Below, piece after piece: positions 45,991 to 54,633 of a stretch of 64,000 nt of DNA. The notes under the pieces are model-generated. The model was not told the DNA's origin, made no database searches, and saw only the letters and a program-made list of their open reading frames with translations. Source of the DNA: a virus; the IMG/VR virus record IMGVR_UViG_3300031712_000003, positions 1 to 64,000 of that record. The stretch is one strand, 5' to 3'. The translations under genes and the position numbers were made by a program. The stretch's first letter is position 1. Every line of letters starts with the position of its first letter.

Positions 45991-47006
45991 TATTCTCGGT
46001 GCTCGTGCTCAGCTAGCAGCAACAACCCATCTGCCACCGCGTCCAAAGGTCGTTCAACCCTGAATACCTTGGAGATAGGAATCGGGAAGCCCCTCCTCCT
46101 GATAGTCTCGAATTCCTCATTGAAGACATCCATGAATCCCTTAGCCAGTGAGGTGCCGCCAGAGACAACCAAGGGTAGCTCATCCAAGTGATCGTTTTGT
46201 TCCTGCTTGACCCTCTCTGATATCTTCTCCAAGCAATGACGAACCAGAGTTCTAACATAGAGGGCTATAGCTTCAATGTCTGGTTTACCACTAGGCGGAG
46301 AGGCGAGGTTGAACTCCCCTTTCTCCTTTAGGGTGCACATTCTAGCCGCTGTCGAGCCAACCGCCTTTGCTGCATGAGCATCAATCCAATCCCCACCACC
46401 TCTAGCGATGGAGAAGTTCAAACCCATAACTCCAAAGTTAGCTAAAGCTACGTTGCACAACCCTGATCCGAACGATAGGGCTAACCCAGAGAACTCTGTG
46501 TCAAAACACTGAGAGTAGATGATGGCCAAGGCCTCGTTCGTAGGTTGAGCGATATACCCATAATTGGTGATGATCCTACTGAATACGTCCTTGTGGTACT
46601 TTACATCCTGGTCGGGTAAGTCAATCGGATCAGCTGGAACACTATAGAAACAGTGCTCACCCTTGCACGATGGTTCACCCAGTACGTTACTAATCAAGTG
46701 ATTAAGTACGTGTTGAGCTTTTAGCGCCCCCGGAGAAATCAGACCCTTGGAGAGTGGACGCTTGACCTCTTGCTTGAACAAGTTAGCCATTTGGAATGAC
46801 TTGTCACCGACCACTACAACTTCGCTTTGCTCTTTGAACTCAACAAAGTTGATGTTACTCATCTTCAATGTTTTAACGTTCTCAGCGTCTATCTCGATAT
46901 AGGCGTCGGTGGCTCTCTTGTGGGATATCTCATCCTCTTTGTACCTAGCGGCCACAAAGTTCATGGTACCCACATCTAGACCAACACCTGGACTCTTGTT
47001 TGCCAT
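45990..47006 (-). CDS. Actin-like ATPase (ParM/MreB/Alp superfamily)
   Basis: A 338-residue protein with the nucleotide-binding motifs of the actin/Hsp70 fold. Phosphate 1 is GLDVGTMNFVAAR (residues about 9-21). The connecting part has YSVPADPIDLPDQDVKYHKD and GYIAQPTNEALAIIYSQ, typical of ParM/MreB. Phosphate 2 is SFGSGLCNVALANFG, followed by GGGDWIDAHAAK, and the adenosine motif is LVVSGGTSLAKGF. Such proteins form filaments that move or position DNA or particles. I use the ATG at 47006 with AAGGA eight bases upstream; two earlier in-frame ATGs lack spacing. It lies in a tail operon, after the Dps-like gene and overlapping the putative terminator gene. Confidence 0.85.
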   Translation of the reverse strand: MANKSPGVGLDVGTMNFVAARYKEDEISHKRATDAYIEIDAENVKTLKMSNINFVEFKEQSEVVVVGDKSFQMANLFKQEVKRPLSKGLISPGALKAQHVLNHLISNVLGEPSCKGEHCFYSVPADPIDLPDQDVKYHKDVFSRIITNYGYIAQPTNEALAIIYSQCFDTEFSGLALSFGSGLCNVALANFGVMGLNFSIARGGGDWIDAHAAKAVGSTAARMCTLKEKGEFNLASPPSGKPDIEAIALYVRTLVRHCLEKISERVKQEQNDHLDELPLVVSGGTSLAKGFMDVFNEEFETIRRRGFPIPISKVFRVERPLDAVADGLLLLAEHEHRE

Positions 47007-47049
47007 TTTCATATTCCTTTTCATCTGTTATGATTTTGATTTGGGTTGA

Positions 47050-47751
47050 TTAGGCTAGTCTCTGCCTGAGTAGGTAGAGGTGACTCTCGTGCTTGTCTTC
47101 GATGCCGGCCATCATATTGTCGACGCCCCGCGATAGCTCACCCTTCTCCTTCATCACCTTGGCGACCTCAGACATGCACTCCACGAACTGGGTCTCGGCT
47201 AGTAGGCTAACTTCAAGGTAGGACTTCGGGTTCTCACTCTCACCGGACACAATCCCATCACCACAGTACTTCTTGATGATGTACGCAATGATCCTGGCTT
47301 GAAGCCCGGGGTGCATCTTGTCGAGTGGGGCACCAGTACCAACAGCCTTCTCAGCCACACCATCGATCTCGTCAGACGTCTCTTCATACAGACGCTGGAA
47401 TAGGAGATGGTCAGCGTAGTAAGTCTCACCATAGGTCAACCAGTGATGGCTCTGATGGATATCTGCCAATGCCCTCAGAAAGACAAGGACAGTAGGTAGT
47501 CCGTAACCAAGACCATTGGCCATCTTGCTTGCAGCTGCCACGAGGGTCCTCTGCGAAGCCTGCTTGTCCATTCGAACCTTCATCCCAGGGAGATAAGGAG
47601 GACCGTGGAAAAACGGATTGTAGGATGACGGATCTTGCCAGATCACTGATGTTGCATCATCAGGTGGGGTTCCTAAGTTACTAACCCCAGGGTGATCAGG
47701 TGCCGGAGAGAATGACGGGTCTTTAGAAGCAGTTTTCCAACGTGGGTCCAT
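47050..47751 (-). CDS. Dps-like ferritin-fold protein
   Basis: A 233-residue protein. After a Pro-rich N-terminal arm of about 60 residues it shows the Dps pattern: FLRALADIHQSHHWLTYGET, YYADHLLFQRLYEE, then SDEIDGVAEKAVG. The His, His, Asp and Glu positions that form the Dps ferroxidase centre are all present. Two further helices follow (LLAETQFVECMSEVAKVM and HESHLYLLRQRL). Dps proteins store iron, remove peroxide and coat DNA as dodecamers. I chose the ATG at 47751, which overlaps the previous TGA as TGATG and has a strong GGAGG site, not the GTG or ATG inside the previous gene. The role in a phage tail operon is unknown. Confidence 0.78.
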   Translation of the reverse strand: MDPRWKTASKDPSFSPAPDHPGVSNLGTPPDDATSVIWQDPSSYNPFFHGPPYLPGMKVRMDKQASQRTLVAAASKMANGLGYGLPTVLVFLRALADIHQSHHWLTYGETYYADHLLFQRLYEETSDEIDGVAEKAVGTGAPLDKMHPGLQARIIAYIIKKYCGDGIVSGESENPKSYLEVSLLAETQFVECMSEVAKVMKEKGELSRGVDNMMAGIEDKHESHLYLLRQRLA

Positions 47752-48890
47752 CACGCCCTCCCGAGTCTCTGTTCGAGTTGTCTGGCTATTAGAGTGCACT
47801 CCTCAGCCAGATGTAGGATCTCAGGCTGAAGGTAGGTCATTACAAAGGTGGGATCCTCTGTGCGACCAACGCCAACTCTTTTCACGCCATCTGAGTGCTT
47901 TTTGCACTCTTTTAGGGCTTCAAGGATCTTTTCGTATTGATCCGTAATGATCTTGATTGCTGGGTGTTTCTCACCCTTATCCATGAACTCAGCCGCCATC
48001 TCCCACTGCTCTTGTGAGCTAGCGTTCTTCTTGAACCAGATATGAGGAGCAAGAGTATTAGCAGGGATCGACTTCTTCATGTATCGAAGAATCTCCTCGT
48101 CATTCTTCACCTGAGGTCGGCTATCATCAACCACGATCTTGTCGCCTTCCCACTTGGCGAAGTTACTACCTCCAAGACCGTTCTTTTCGAGTTTCTTACC
48201 ATCAGTGGTGAGCATTCCACCATGAGCTGGCTTTCCCTCGTAGAAGGCGTCAACTACCTTTTTCTCAGGGGCAGTTAGAGCCGCCACCTTGATCTCAGCT
48301 GTCTTGGGTTCAGCCTTTGGCTCAGCTTTCTTTGGTACGTTGTAGTTGATCTCGAACTGTTTTGTATCCTTCAAACGCTCTTCAAGCTCAAACGGACCCA
48401 TACCCTCTTCCTGAAGAGTAGTGGCGAATGCAGGGTCATAGCCCTTGACCGCCAACATGGCCTCCATCTCTGCAAGGAACTTTGCACTAGGGTCAGGAGC
48501 GGTCTCTAGCTTCAATTCCTTGCCAACCTCATTCAAGGTGAACCGCTGAGGTTTGGCCGGGAAAGTCTTACCAGTGAGTGGAGACTTGACTGTACCCACG
48601 AGACGCTGATCACAGTAGAAGCTTCCGCCATCAGGGTCCGCATAGTGCCAAAGAGACCCTTTGATCTTGGCATCACCCGCGCGAAGCTCCTTGGAGATAT
48701 CCGTTAGAGATTGACGAGTCGGCTTTGCTGGGAAACTTCTTCCGGTGAATGGTGAGCGAACCGTACCTAGGCGACGCTCTGACAGGTAGAAAACGGTCCC
48801 TTCAGGGTCCAAGTACTTCCAAAGTACAGCGGCTGCTGTCTTCTCAACTATGGACCCTACTCGGTTCAGAAGTCTGTCTTTGGCGCTCAT
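47751..48890 (-). CDS. Protein with two N-terminal 50-residue repeats, unknown function
   Basis: A 379-residue protein, not recognised. Residues about 22-72 and 81-131 are tandem copies of one unit: LWKYLDPEGTVFYLSERRLG then SPFTGRSFPAKP, and LWHYADPDGGSFYCDQRLVG then SPLTGKTFPAKP. The middle (about 195-215) is a Lys/Pro/Glu linker. The C-terminus is helical (ILEALKECKKHSDGVK). ATG at 48890 has GGAG seven bases upstream. It is translationally coupled to the Dps-like gene by a TGATG overlap, so the two products may act together. Confidence 0.75.
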   Translation of the reverse strand: MSAKDRLLNRVGSIVEKTAAAVLWKYLDPEGTVFYLSERRLGTVRSPFTGRSFPAKPTRQSLTDISKELRAGDAKIKGSLWHYADPDGGSFYCDQRLVGTVKSPLTGKTFPAKPQRFTLNEVGKELKLETAPDPSAKFLAEMEAMLAVKGYDPAFATTLQEEGMGPFELEERLKDTKQFEINYNVPKKAEPKAEPKTAEIKVAALTAPEKKVVDAFYEGKPAHGGMLTTDGKKLEKNGLGGSNFAKWEGDKIVVDDSRPQVKNDEEILRYMKKSIPANTLAPHIWFKKNASSQEQWEMAAEFMDKGEKHPAIKIITDQYEKILEALKECKKHSDGVKRVGVGRTEDPTFVMTYLQPEILHLAEECTLIARQLEQRLGRA

Positions 48891-48924
48891 GGTCAATCTC
48901 CGTAACTGTCAGATCCTAAGTACT

Positions 48925-49584
48925 TTAACGACTCTTACCCTTCCGTAACTCCCTGAGTGCTTTGCTCGCTACTGCTGCCGAGTTACCTTCAACTCTATCC
49001 TCCTTTACAGTCAACTTCTTTGGAGTGTCGAAGGTTGGAACGAAGTTCGGAACATCATCCTCCACAGAGATCCCAGCAGACTTAAACTCCTTGCCTGAAG
49101 CTTGAACCACTACCTGGGCCGGCATGCTGTCGAGTTTTTCCAGAATGGTGTTTAGCTTCGAGTCCTCCCCTTTGAACTTCCCGAGTTCGATTCGAAGCTG
49201 ACTACACTCAGCAAGCAACTGTCCGCACTCGGTATTGGCGGACTCCAACTCCCCCTTTAACCTTTGAATCTCCAGATTGGCTACTCTCAACTCAGATTGG
49301 ACTTGCTGGTGATTGTACCGAAGCTCCAAAAGCTCAGAGTGGGCCACTACTGGAGTTAACTCAACCGGTTCACTTCGAGGTTGACCCGAGAGGGCATTAT
49401 CGAGTCTAGGGTTGGTGCCAAGCTCAATGATTCGATTCTGGGACATCAACTTACCCAGATCTCGTGAATCACATGCTAAGTTACCAGGAATCGTAACTGG
49501 AACACCCCGTGGTACCCTGAAGCGTATGTCTTCAATAACGAGATCTTCCCTAACTGATTGAACAATCATATCACCTTGGCTCAT
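48925..49584 (-). CDS. Coiled-coil structural or neck-region protein
   Basis: A 219-residue protein. The N-terminus (about 1-60) is beta-rich (VREDLVIEDIRFRVPRGVPV). Residues about 85-145 are a clear coiled coil (ELRVANLEIQRLKGELESAN). The C-terminus is charged and flexible, ending in KALRELRKGKSR. It starts in an ATGA overlap with the preceding HK97 gp10-like gene. No family is recognised. Confidence 0.72.
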   Translation of the reverse strand: MSQGDMIVQSVREDLVIEDIRFRVPRGVPVTIPGNLACDSRDLGKLMSQNRIIELGTNPRLDNALSGQPRSEPVELTPVVAHSELLELRYNHQQVQSELRVANLEIQRLKGELESANTECGQLLAECSQLRIELGKFKGEDSKLNTILEKLDSMPAQVVVQASGKEFKSAGISVEDDVPNFVPTFDTPKKLTVKEDRVEGNSAAVASKALRELRKGKSR

Positions 49585-50087
49585 GACATTCTGATCACTT
49601 TCTTAGCTGCATTTTTAGCGACCATCGTTACCTCAGAGACGATGGCCTTTCTGATTTGGGTTCTGGCTTCCTTCTTTGCCTTCTCAATGAAGTCGTAAGG
49701 TGGGCGTCCTGGGTGAACCCACTTTCCGTCCTTCATCGACTTGATGGTCGCCGACCTGAAGATAAGTTTCCCCTCCTCAGTAATAATAGGAATAGGAGCT
49801 CGAGACTTCGTCAACCACCTCATCTGCCCCTTGCGCTGCCCTCGCATCAAATAGGTAAACGCTGGGTGCTTGGAGTAGAGGGTGAGTGACGAAGGACCAA
49901 CCTCGACCATGAGCGACTTTGCCAATGCCTTCTTGGCACGCTCCGAGAAAGTGGACTGGACCAGCTTATCCCGTAACCTACGGAGAACACTGTATTTTAC
50001 CCGATTCAGGGCATTCTCTGGGCTTACCCCCAAACCTCGAAGAAGGGGCTTACCGTAGAGTGAGGTTAGTTTGTAATCTTGTGGCAT
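49581..50087 (-). CDS. HK97 gp10-like head-tail joining or tail completion protein
   Basis: A 168-residue basic protein. It shows LMVEVGPSSLTLYSKHPAF, followed by RAPIPIITEEGKLIFRSA, then WVHPGRPPYDFIEKAKKEAR and a final helix. This order of a beta sheet, a Pro loop and a long C-terminal helix fits the HK97 gp10 family that closes the neck or tail end. The location between neck-like and tail genes agrees. It starts seven bases past the upstream stop, with no strong ribosome binding site. Confidence 0.65.
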   Translation of the reverse strand: MPQDYKLTSLYGKPLLRGLGVSPENALNRVKYSVLRRLRDKLVQSTFSERAKKALAKSLMVEVGPSSLTLYSKHPAFTYLMRGQRKGQMRWLTKSRAPIPIITEEGKLIFRSATIKSMKDGKWVHPGRPPYDFIEKAKKEARTQIRKAIVSEVTMVAKNAAKKVIRMS

Positions 50088-50093
50088 TTTCTA

Positions 50094-51443
50094 TCAGTAG
50101 TTGGAGTTTTTCCAAGCCAGTGTTCGACCTCGATACTGGCGCTCTTCTGGGATATTCGGATTGTCTGTAATCTCAGAAGAAGCTTCAAATTCAGGCCCAC
50201 TCGGAGCAAACTGAGTAGCTGAAAACCTAATAGGATCCCCAACCGGTACCCGATAACGAATGTCCTTCTCGTCAAAGTAGTTGATTGTGAAGTGCTGCTG
50301 TAGGATAGTACCACGATTAGTTGGTCTTCTCACAGCTCCAAGGCTGTAGCGGTCACCATCAATCTTCAGAATGAAGTCTCGGTGGCTGAGAAGCGGTTGG
50401 GGGCCAGTCCATACCTCGTATGTATGGATGAGGTTCCGACCTGACTCCGCTTGAGCAACCTTCTTGTCTGAGTCATCAGGAGCGATGATGATCTCGTAAG
50501 GCCCTTCGTACCCACCAATGATCCCTGTCCCATAGCACTTGAGGCAGTCACCCAATGGCTGCTTGTGAATCTGGTCGTAGCAAGGGCACTGAATCCCAAC
50601 AACCTTCCGAAGGTAGACTCGGGCGCGCTCCCCACCTTGTTCGAGTATCCACCGGTTGCGCCTGATGGCCTCCCTCCAGTAGTTGTCGAGCTTTTCAATC
50701 TCGATAGTGTTAGTGGACGCCGCGTTGCCTATAGGGGTCTCAATCAGGCTATCAGGGGTAGCCTCAGACCAGTTACCTGTGACAGGGTAGCCAACTGTTG
50801 AGACTCGGTAGAATATGCGCTGGGCCAGATCAGTACGAACCAGATCCCTTGTGTACCGGTAGGTGCACGTTACTCGACTCGTGGTACTTGGAACTACAGG
50901 GATGATGTTCTTCTGAAGGGCAGTATCCATGTAGACGTTAGCGTCAATCTCAACTTCCCCTGTCTGCCCATTCACCCAGAATACGTTAGCCTCAACCCCA
51001 TCGACGTATACTCGAACATCGTGCGGGTTGTTGGTCGGTAATCCTCGAGCAGCCTCGGCAACGATAGGGTAGTTTCGAGTCTTGAATACGTAACGAGGCC
51101 CGTCCATGCCAGTAGAAGCAGTCCCAAATAAGGTGAACTGCTCAGTGACATCTTCCTCTATGATCAGCTCGTTGTCAGTCTGATCCCTCCAAAACGTTGA
51201 CCCAACTGGTAGTTCAGTGATCCTTCGATAGGGGCCAAACTCAGAGTCAAAGCTACGATAAACGTTGACCCCAAGGATTTTGAAGCGACTATTCAGAACA
51301 AGAATAGAGGGGTCATCCCATTGAAGGTTGATGACCCCCTTTACATCGCTCGACATGAACAGGTTCAACGGCGGAGCGGGCCAAGGAATCTTGGTCAGCT
51401 CCGTAAGTCCCGGCGTCCTGTCACGATTGCTCACATCCGCCAT
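50094..51443 (-). CDS. Neck or virion structural protein with CPC/CxxC zinc-type motif
   Basis: A 449-residue protein. An N-terminal fibronectin-like domain (about 20-100: VKGINLQW-type strand, ILGVNVYRSFDSEFGPYRRI) is followed by a beta module (RVYVDGVEANVFWVNGQTGE) like those in the sheath. The middle has QCPCYDQIHKQPLGDCLKCY, a likely metal site. The C-terminus is mixed. Its place before the gp10-like gene suggests a neck component. The exact family was not identified. Confidence 0.7.
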   Translation of the reverse strand: MADVSNRDRTPGLTELTKIPWPAPPLNLFMSSDVKGVINLQWDDPSILVLNSRFKILGVNVYRSFDSEFGPYRRITELPVGSTFWRDQTDNELIIEEDVTEQFTLFGTASTGMDGPRYVFKTRNYPIVAEAARGLPTNNPHDVRVYVDGVEANVFWVNGQTGEVEIDANVYMDTALQKNIIPVVPSTTSRVTCTYRYTRDLVRTDLAQRIFYRVSTVGYPVTGNWSEATPDSLIETPIGNAASTNTIEIEKLDNYWREAIRRNRWILEQGGERARVYLRKVVGIQCPCYDQIHKQPLGDCLKCYGTGIIGGYEGPYEIIIAPDDSDKKVAQAESGRNLIHTYEVWTGPQPLLSHRDFILKIDGDRYSLGAVRRPTNRGTILQQHFTINYFDEKDIRYRVPVGDPIRFSATQFAPSGPEFEASSEITDNPNIPEERQYRGRTLAWKNSNY

Positions 51444-51501
51444 GTTGAGTAGTCCTCACTTGAGGCTACCAATAAGGGGAAGTTTGAGTACCACTACCCA
51501 C

Positions 51502-51840
51502 TCAGTCTGCAGACGGTGCAGCCCCTCTTTGGGCTGCCTTAATGTTATCCAACTCATCCTGAGTGAGGGCCCTGATCTGTCCAGTCTCTGCATCAATAGA
51601 AACCCTTTGACTCGGGGACAGGCCACGCTCAATGAGTATTCTTTCGAACAACTTCTGGCGCTCGTTGTCGAGAGCGCTAACAGAACGAATCAACTTAACC
51701 CTCTCTAGTTCAAGATCCATCAAGCGCTCACTAACTCGAAGGCGTGATTCTTGAATGACTACGAATCTAGCCCTGGATTCAGCATCAACTGGATCATCAA
51801 TGGTTAGTCGCCTATGCTCTGGTTCAATCTGGGTATCCAT
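51502..51840 (-). CDS. Small coiled-coil protein (112 aa)
   Basis: A 112-residue charged protein, mostly one helix (RVSERLMDLELERVKLIRSV, then LDNERQKLFERILIERGL), with a polar C-terminal tail. GGGAGATATT lies just upstream of the ATG. Function unknown. It may be a virion-assembly helper or neck-associated coil. Confidence 0.65.
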   Translation of the reverse strand: MDTQIEPEHRRLTIDDPVDAESRARFVVIQESRLRVSERLMDLELERVKLIRSVSALDNERQKLFERILIERGLSPSQRVSIDAETGQIRALTQDELDNIKAAQRGAAPSAD

Positions 51841-51884
51841 CTGAATATCTCCCTAAACGGTAATAGCCACTTCTAATAAGTAGA

Positions 51885-52100
51885 CTAGTCAGGGCATCCT
51901 GCGCACCCACTACGAATGATGTAGGAAAGGGAGGGTCCACTGTTTGGGATCAAGTGAAGAACCCCATTGGCGAACCTAAGTCTGACCAGCCTAGCCCCTC
52001 TCAGCTTGAGCTTCTCAGTCCCTTCATTGACTGCAGTCAAGCATTTACCGAAGTCATCCGGTAATAGCACCTCATTGCAATCAAACGGGACTGGGAACAC
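51885..52100 (-). CDS. Small protein of unknown function (71 aa)
   Basis: A 71-residue frame starting at GTG 52100, after an in-frame TAG, between two clear genes. It has a beta-like core (ARLVRLRFANGVLHLIPNSG) and a CAGCPD end. No strong ribosome binding site is visible, and a second GTG ten codons later is an alternative start. Coding status is likely but not certain. Confidence 0.5.
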   Translation of the reverse strand: MFPVPFDCNEVLLPDDFGKCLTAVNEGTEKLKLRGARLVRLRFANGVLHLIPNSGPSLSYIIRSGCAGCPD

Positions 52101-52124
52101 GAGTAGCTATACACCAATAGTAGG

Positions 52125-53015
52125 TTAGGTACCCATGAACTTGGAAGGGGCTAGGACTCCCCTACCAACATAGGGTCCGAAAGAACTTCGAATACCAGCC
52201 CCGTACTTTGGTTGCTGCAAGCCCTTGACGTATTTCACAGTTAGCTTGGCGCGCTCAAGTTGCTTGTCGAATTGGTCTGCAGCCCCCTGCTTCAAGGACT
52301 CGTACTTGCTAGATTTGTCCAGGTTGAGGCTGACTCCACCGATGGAGTAGTCAAACTCATCAGCAATCCAATTAGCTTGTAGAGCATTGACCGCCCAGAT
52401 CTCTGCTCCTACTAAGAGGAGAGTCCTCCACTCCGGACGGCTTTGCATCATGTGGTCCAGACTATTGAAGGGGGTTCGAGGCGGAGCCGCAATAATCATG
52501 TCCAAAGCGAACTCCAAGAACTGTACAAGCTCCTCATCCTCCCAAATATACCCGAAGACCTTACTGAATTGATCTATGGTCTCCTCGTGTGCAGGGGGGC
52601 GGAATTTATAGTTACGATCCGGATTCGCATCTCGAAGCATGAGTCGCAACTTGTGCAAGAGATCGATTTGAGCCGTTGAGAAGAAATTCGGTGTCGCCAC
52701 TTCCCGATCTTGGATATTGAACTCTTGGACCACAGACTGGACGGGACCACCAACCACCTCACGCATAGCCCATCGAACTCGGTAGTCACCAATATTGGCA
52801 TCGATGGGGACCACCAAGCTGACGAAGTACTCACCTACGGATGAGTTGACTGGTATCCTCCTTTGAGGACCCACGAGCACTTCTTGGCCTGTTGTATTGT
52901 CGTAGATGGCGTAGGTAATCTCAGCCGCATTGATCTGGTGACCCGAGGAGTTAGTCAAGAAAATATTCAGGTCGCTCCGACCCAACTGCTGGCCTCTTAG
53001 GAACGAAGTAGCCAT
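52125..53015 (-). CDS. Head-completion or neck-type protein with Ig-like N-terminus
   Basis: A 296-residue protein. Residues 1-105 form an Ig-like domain (SDLNIFLTNSSGHQINAAEI, GEYFVSLVVPIDANIGDYRV) that is paralogous to the next upstream protein. The remaining part is helical (IDLLHKLRLMLRDANPDRN, ELVQFLEFALDMIIAAP), with WRTLLLVGAEIWAVNALQ. This helical half resembles head-tail connector or neck subunits in arrangement, but the family is not proved. It starts four bases after its paralogue ends. Confidence 0.68.
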   Translation of the reverse strand: MATSFLRGQQLGRSDLNIFLTNSSGHQINAAEITYAIYDNTTGQEVLVGPQRRIPVNSSVGEYFVSLVVPIDANIGDYRVRWAMREVVGGPVQSVVQEFNIQDREVATPNFFSTAQIDLLHKLRLMLRDANPDRNYKFRPPAHEETIDQFSKVFGYIWEDEELVQFLEFALDMIIAAPPRTPFNSLDHMMQSRPEWRTLLLVGAEIWAVNALQANWIADEFDYSIGGVSLNLDKSSKYESLKQGAADQFDKQLERAKLTVKYVKGLQQPKYGAGIRSSFGPYVGRGVLAPSKFMGT

Positions 53016-53018
53016 AGG

Positions 53019-53507
53019 TCACCACCCTCTGGAGTTCGCACAACCACAGGGGTTGGGCTTGCAGCACCACCGACAAGATGGCCGAATCCCTGGAGTATTA
53101 CACCCGCTTGGCCTACCCGCCATTCCCACTCCAGGTGGGAAGTATGCAGCGGTATCGAAGACCTCGAACCCAAACTGCTCCTCCAAGAGAGGACCCTGCA
53201 GGTACTCTTGAACTACCCAACGTGCAAACCACTGTCCTGGTTGCCCACACTCCCCTGCGCATCCGGTAGCATAGTACTCACCTGGAGCCGCTTGAACTGG
53301 GGTCTTATGGCACACACCAACGACTACGGGATGGCGAGGGACCGCAGGGCGGTCATGGTAGTGCTTGTGAGCCTGGTACAGAAGGCTGTACTTGACGCTA
53401 TGGGGGTCAAATGGGTTCCCAGCAGTGTCGGTGATGTAGATTGGCAGATCCCCGCGCTGGAACAAATGGCCCCACTTGAACACACCTGGACTGGATCTAA
53501 CTATCAT
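53019..53507 (-). CDS. Ig-like virion protein with Cys-rich C-terminus
   Basis: A 162-residue protein. Residues 1-120 repeat the Ig-like domain of the next gene (HLFQRGDLPIYITDTAGNPF, AAPGEYYATGCAGECGQPG, WFARWVVQEY). The last 30 residues hold six Cys (CNTPGIRPSCRWCCKPNPCG), a possible metal or disulphide cluster. It is probably a neck or head-surface component, inferred from paralogy and location. Confidence 0.68.
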   Translation of the reverse strand: MIVRSSPGVFKWGHLFQRGDLPIYITDTAGNPFDPHSVKYSLLYQAHKHYHDRPAVPRHPVVVGVCHKTPVQAAPGEYYATGCAGECGQPGQWFARWVVQEYLQGPLLEEQFGFEVFDTAAYFPPGVGMAGRPSGCNTPGIRPSCRWCCKPNPCGCANSRGW

Positions 53508-53553
53508 CCTTAACTACCGGTCCGACAAATGAAACCTTCAGGTCGCCGCCGGA

Positions 53554-54081
53554 CTACCTCTTGATGAAGGAAGTACGGATACCCGAGGATACTGGAATAA
53601 ACGTAGGCAAAGCTGCATCGTAAGATAACGACACTGCCTGGTCATGCGCCGGATAGGTAAGAAGAATCCTCCACGACCCAATCACATTGGGGAAGAACCT
53701 AATCGTGTAGAACCCAGTCAGAAACTCTGTCCAATACACCTGACCTGCAGTGACCTGAATGTCTTGGACAGCGGAACCACTCACAAGAGGCCATTCAACT
53801 TGAGAGCCATTGAAGAATAGCTTCAGGTTCAAGTCCCCTATGGTAACCCCTTGCGCGCGGGTCTTCCCATCAGTCACGAATAGATCGATCTGGTCGAGTA
53901 CAAGCTTGCTGACGCTAACGTTCCTACTTGCTGGTTGGTACCTGATCGGAGACTGAACCCCAAGGCTGACTGTAGGGGTGGCTGAAATACTAGATAAACC
54001 AACCAGGTGTGCGCGAGCAGCATATCTCACAGATGCATGAGAGACTAAACCAGAGTTACCTTGAAGATCAATATCAGTCAT
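53554..54081 (-). CDS. Virion structural protein, unknown
   Basis: A 175-residue beta-rich protein with KLVLDQIDLFVTDGKTRAQG, GDLNLKLFFNGSQVEWPLV and a C-terminal WRILLTYPAHDQAVSLSY. It has no cysteine and no recognised family. It lies between the Gp80-like gene and the Ig-like pair, in a run of short structural genes. Confidence 0.68.
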   Translation of the reverse strand: MTDIDLQGNSGLVSHASVRYAARAHLVGLSSISATPTVSLGVQSPIRYQPASRNVSVSKLVLDQIDLFVTDGKTRAQGVTIGDLNLKLFFNGSQVEWPLVSGSAVQDIQVTAGQVYWTEFLTGFYTIRFFPNVIGSWRILLTYPAHDQAVSLSYDAALPTFIPVSSGIRTSFIKR

Positions 54082-54119
54082 GGGTCACCCTCGGAATCAC
54101 CCCGTAGGGTACTCAATTA

Positions 54120-54530
54120 TTAGCTCTCGCTGGCGACTACTGCATTAACAGCGAAAGAAACCTGATCACCTATACCGACGATCTTGGGGACCGCCAGAGT
54201 ACCTTGGTAGAGGATGGTAGCAGAAGGAGACCCACCATTTTGGGCATCCACGATACCAGCCCAACCAACGGTACCCCAAGCGTTAATAGCAACAGCAAAT
54301 GTTATTGCCGCAGAATTACTAACGCTACCACCGGCGATTGTACCCCAGGTCACAGGCTGGCGCACATACTCGGCCGGGGTTACCTCTCCAGTAAAGATAC
54401 CAGCCGAGGTGGGATCCGACGTGAAGAGTGCAAGGTATACTGTAGCGGGCCAAGCATAGGCGAACTGAGCATTGTTCTTCAGAACCCTATCGAGGACCGA
54501 GTTTGCCAACGAGGTGGTCTTTGCAGCCAT
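54120..54530 (-). CDS. Gp80-like phage structural protein (tail fibre/decoration family)
   Basis: A 136-residue protein with the layout of the mycobacteriophage L5 Gp80-type family: TVYLALFTSDPTSAGIFTGE, then EYVRQPVTWGT, ITFAVAINAWGTVGWAGIVD and a closing GDQVSFAVNAVV. Members are annotated as tail fibre or head decoration proteins; the true role is unclear. TTAGGAGAC stands eight bases before the ATG. The 103-base gap upstream of it shows no other gene. Confidence 0.72.
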   Translation of the reverse strand: MAAKTTSLANSVLDRVLKNNAQFAYAWPATVYLALFTSDPTSAGIFTGEVTPAEYVRQPVTWGTIAGGSVSNSAAITFAVAINAWGTVGWAGIVDAQNGGSPSATILYQGTLAVPKIVGIGDQVSFAVNAVVASES

Positions 54531-54633
54531 TTCGATGTCTCCTAACCATTACCCTAGGACAAGTGATTTCTGACCTGCTACCAACAGAAGCATCAATAGA
54601 TTGTTGGCGGGTAAGGGGTCTCAGTCGAATGAC

